DNA from: Auxenochlorella pyrenoidosa
Taxonomy: Eukaryota; Chlorophyta; Trebouxiophyceae; Chlorellales; Chlorellaceae
Assembly (NCBI GenBank): GCA_001430745.1
Contig: KQ482017.1
Span: 91,677 to 136,797, forward strand
Reading direction: 5' to 3'
DNA: 45,121 nt
The translations under genes were made by a program, and so were the position numbers. Each line of letters opens with the position of its first letter. Position 1 is the stretch's first letter. The notes beneath the pieces were generated by a model. The model searched no databases, was not told the DNA's origin, and was given only the letters and a program-made list of their open reading frames with translations. Below are positions 42,352-45,121 of the stretch, in pieces.

Positions 42352-43927
42352 CTACAGCTGCTTGGGGCCGGGGCGGGTGCCCACCACGCCATACGCCTTT
42401 TTCCATGGCAGCACCACGCAAATCCCCAGCGCAGCTGCCTTGTCCACCAGGTCCTCCAGCGCCTCGAGCTCCTCCTCACGCACCCCCTCCCCCGCCAGGA
42501 ACAGCTTGGCGTGCGTCACGCCCTGCAGCGCCGCCGCAAGGCTGGGGCAGGCGCCGCTTGCCGGTGCCGCACTGCACATTGGGGGATGGACGCAGGGGGG
42601 GAGCGGTGCTGGGGAGCTGCCCCCGGCCTGCATGTGCGCGCTTGCTGTGAGTTCAAGTCATGGCTGACCGCAACGCAGCTCGCGACACAGAGTGGCCTGC
42701 ATGCGCATGCGCACCCTAGCCAGCTCGAGTGGTGACAGGCGCTTGCCAGCGCGCTGCCCAAGCCCACCTGATCTTGTCTTGCTTGATTGACAGGTCATAC
42801 ACGCTGCTGCTGCCCAGCATGCGCTCGTGGTCGCCCAGGTACAGCTTGTTGCCGGCCACCACCGCGGCATGCAGACGCACGTAGTCCTGCACAGCGGGTG
42901 GCCAGCGTAGCAGTGCGGGTTGCTGGTGCGCGATGCGCTGGGCAACAGGCACCAAGAAGCAGGCAGGTGCAGGGTCGGCACCTGCTTGACACCAAGCCAC
43001 GCGTCGAGTGCCGCCCCCCACAGCCCTGCCCGCCTGCGCACCCGGCCCTCGGGCGTCTTGAAAGGCGCGCGGCTCAGGACAGTGATGGCGCTGCCGGGGT
43101 TCTGCTTGATGGCCAAGGCCCGCAGATATGCGAGCAGCTGCTGCTCATTGGCCGCCGTCTCGTCGGCGTCTATCTGCTGCAGGTCGCGCACCTGCGCTGC
43201 ATGAAGGAGGCACGCATGGAGGGCGTCTGCCACGCGGCAGTCTGACGCGCCCCTATCAAAAGAGCAGGCATGATGCTGACCTGCAGGGCCTCAGGGATAG
43301 GCTTGCTAGCAGTGGCAGGGAGGCGCGCAGGCAGCAAAACCACCTGCTTGGCGATGGAAGGCTCGTCTGGCACCCCCAGCCGGACGGTGCCACCCTCTGG
43401 CAGGTCCTCCAGCGACTGGCTGAACTCGCTGCTGGCAAGCTCAAAGCCGTATGACCCGTGAATGGTCAAAAGGTCGTTCAGGTCGCGCTGCGTGACGTTC
43501 ACACGCGGCAGTGGGGTGGAGCGGCCAGGCACCAGAAAGGCGACCTTCTCACGCTTCAGGGGCGCAGCCTTGTCGCCCCTACTGGCCGCCTGCACTGGCT
43601 GCGAGCGGCGCTTGGCTGCTGCTGCGGCAGGCTGTGAGGTCGTTTATGAGAGAGCTGCAGCTGCTAGAGACATAACTCAAGGCTCGCACCTGCAAACGAG
43701 GTTGGAACCTCAATCGCGAGCCGCTCAAAAGCGCGATGAAGTGCAGGAACGACGTGAGGGGCCAGAAGACGGTACAGAAGGCTACAGAAATCAAGAAAAC
43801 GAGCTAGGGACGGCCCAGGGGCGGCGCCAGGCGGGCCGGTGCCCAGCAGGAGCACAGCGGGCAGCGGCAGCGGCGCTTGGCAGGCAAGATGATGTCCAGG
43901 AGTAGGCTTGGCAGACCAGGACTGCAT
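42352..43927 (-). CDS. Unrecognised 375-aa protein
   Basis: Exons (complement): 43690-43927, 43281-43621, 42982-43191, 42768-42886, 42352-42571. The phases agree and the ATG at 43927 gives 375 aa. The chain has a basic linker (AAKRRSQPVQ) and ordered segments such as REKVAFLVPGRSTPLPRVNV, NDLLTIHGSYGFELASSEF, LRALAIKQNPGSAITVLSRA, NKLYLGDHERMLGSSSVYDL and ALEDLVDKAAALGICVVLPW, ending in GPKQL. These look like a globular alpha/beta protein, possibly nuclear because of the basic patch, but I do not recognise the family. The first exon and the donor of exon 42982-43191 (here or 27-70 nt earlier) are the least certain parts. Confidence 0.6.
42650..42692 (-). repeat. Partial diverged copy of dispersed hairpin repeat
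   Basis: On minus it reads CTGTGTCGCGAGCTGCGTTG then CGG and a GACTTGAACTC block, matching the middle of the element at 17074-17134 with about a quarter of positions changed. It lies in the last intron of the 42352-43927 gene. Confidence 0.45.
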
Positions 43928-44334
43928 CTCGCTGCACTCGCAGTTTGAAATGTTTGCAAGATTGACGTGTATGCCCTTTGCCGCCCTCAACCAGCGCCCG
44001 CCTTCCTGCAACAGCCACCAGGCCTGCAGAACACGTGTGCACTGCCAGTCAAGTGGACTGCGCTGAACTGCGCTCAAGGCAGCGTGCTTGAATTCGTCTC
44101 ATCGGAAGGTAGAAGCTGACAGCCCAGGACGTGTACTGTCCCATTATCTCGTTGGAGCAACATGTAAGCAGCTTCGCGGCCAGCGGGCGAGTGCAGTGGT
44201 CCCTGACCTGCAGACTGCATACGCTCACAGGAAGCGTGCGCTTACAGGGATGTACCAAGCAAGTGCTCATTTCTTGTACTATACACACTGGCACATGGAG
44301 AAATACGATAATGCTGCCATCGGTGCAACAGAGC

Positions 44335-44339
44335 TTACA
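44335..44339 (-). terminator. TGTAA poly(A) signal of the acidic-tail gene
   Basis: TTACA on plus is TGTAA on minus, starting only 5 nt after the stop codon at 44344, so the 3' UTR would be unusually short. Confidence 0.5.
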
Positions 44340-44343
44340 AGGC

Positions 44344-44768
44344 TCATGAGGCGTCTGGGGCTGCAGCGGCTGCTGCCGCAGACGGCGCTGCGGCGGCCGC
44401 ACCAGGCGGCGCTGCGTCTGGTTGCTCAGCTGCTGCAGCGGTCGCTCGCTGCTGCTGCTCCTGCTGCGCCCCCGCCGCTTCTTTGCCGCCCTCCTCCTCT
44501 TCCTCCTCGCCGCCGTCGCCAGACTGCTGCTCTTCGCCCTCGCCGTCGCCCTCCCCCTCCTCCTCCTCCTCTCCAGACTGCTCCTCCCCAGACTTCTCCC
44601 CCTCCTCCTCTTCCTCGCTGTCCGACCCGCCGCGCCGCCGCTGCCGCCGCCGCTTCTGCTGCAGGCGGGGGCTCCACACCTCGTCCTCCTCGCCGCTGCC
44701 TGCCGCCTCGCCCTCTTCAGGCTCCTCCACATTACCAAACATCTCGGCAGCCAGCTTGCGGTAGTCCA
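44344..44768 (-). CDS. Last exon of a gene with a strongly acidic tail (partial)
   Basis: An exon of 425 nt opens after a CTGCAG acceptor and needs one base from an upstream exon outside or near the window edge. It encodes DYRKLAAEMFGNVEEPEEGE, a basic stretch with KRRRQRRR, long Glu/Gly/Ser runs and an Ala/Gln-rich end closing in PDAS. Such tails are common in nuclear chromatin and nucleolar proteins, but no family can be named from this piece. Sequence 44769-45068 on minus looks intronic. Confidence 0.6.
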
Positions 44769-45068
44769 CTGCAGGCAGGGAAGGACAGTTTCGGCGGGGG
44801 AAGAAAGGTTTCGGCGGGGGGCGATTTTCGCGGCAGCAGCAGGTGAGGGAAGGGCGGCGGGAGTGGAGGCATCCCAGCCACGTTCACACCATGCAAAATC
44901 GATGGCATACATCCTGCGCAAGGGCGGCGCCCTGCAGTCGACGAGGAATCTCAGCGACGCCAGCCTGCAGTGCAGTCGGCACCGAATCCAACCCCCCATT
45001 CCTTCCAGCCCGCAGCCCTTGCCTGCAGCGCGGCGGCGCTTTTGGTGCAGGATGACCATCCCCCCTCC

Positions 45069-45121
45069 AAGCGCCCCCCCCCCCCCACCCCACCCACCAC
45101 CAAACCCCACCCGACCCCCCA
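45069..45121. repeat. C-rich low-complexity tract at window end
   Basis: A run of more than ten C followed by CCCA/CCACC units. It may be the reason the sequence stops here. On minus it is G-rich. Confidence 0.8.

Noticed and set aside
44088..44846. Plus-strand Pro/Arg-rich frame of 252 aa
   Set aside because: It is the complement of the acidic/Glu-rich exon; the minus frame has a proper acceptor and a TGTAA just after its stop.
1..45121. tRNA, rRNA, CRISPR or prokaryotic operon features
   Set aside because: No cloverleaf with proper A and B boxes, no rRNA segments and no regularly spaced direct repeats were found; the spliced genes show nuclear algal DNA.

Overview
The window reads as nuclear DNA of a green alga, probably a Chlorella-like trebouxiophyte. 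The evidence is high GC, genes broken into many short exons, introns ending in CTGCAG, TGTAA motifs downstream of stop codons (the chlorophyte poly(A) signal), plant-like protein sequences, a plastid-style leader, and CAG/poly-Q and G-rich tracts. No rRNA, tRNA, CRISPR array, IS element or prokaryotic operon was seen. Exon models were built by hand from reading-frame continuity, splice-site motifs and remembered family sequences. They have not been checked against transcripts.

Layout. (1) 1-14765, minus: 39 visible exons of a Furry/Tao3/Mor2-type cell-morphogenesis scaffold. Its 3' end lies outside the window and a run of N (12066-12854) cuts through it. (2) 14766-15998: the shared upstream region between Furry and POLH, holding a stray diverged copy of POLH exon 1. 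(3) 15999-20318, plus: DNA polymerase eta, 13 exons, about 717 aa. (4) 20554-23487, minus: a PP2C-fold protein of about 557 aa with degenerate metal-binding motifs and a likely acylated N-terminus. (5) 24450-25537, plus: an unrecognised protein with a hydrophobic start and a Pro/Gln-rich tail, preceded by a TATA box and a perfect 27-bp inverted repeat. (6) 26013-27635, minus: a Canopy-like ER protein ending KQEL. (7) 27916-33830, plus: a type II NAD(P)H dehydrogenase of NDB type, 19 exons, 607 aa, with a plastid-like leader. (8) 34687-41509, plus: a large protein (about 1496 aa) with a SWIM-type zinc-finger signature. (9) 42352-43927, minus: an unrecognised 375-aa protein. (10) 44344-44768, minus: the last exon of a gene with a strongly acidic tail.

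The genes look like ordinary, functionally unrelated nuclear housekeeping loci, arranged as convergent and divergent pairs. I did not find a dedicated new multi-gene system. The most unusual signal is in gene architecture. About 12 of some 97 modelled introns start with GC instead of GT, always followed by RAG. Several introns also carry local tandem copies of the very segment that spans a splice site (1386-1556, 6083-6168, 10277-10372, 28651-28713, 29001-29117, 31511-31617). This is the footprint expected if introns are created or remodelled by tandem duplication of exon-border sequence. A dispersed hairpin repeat of about 60 bp with an AAGC tail (four copies), a palindromic two-way poly(A) signal and a PP2C pseudophosphatase are further points worth checking.
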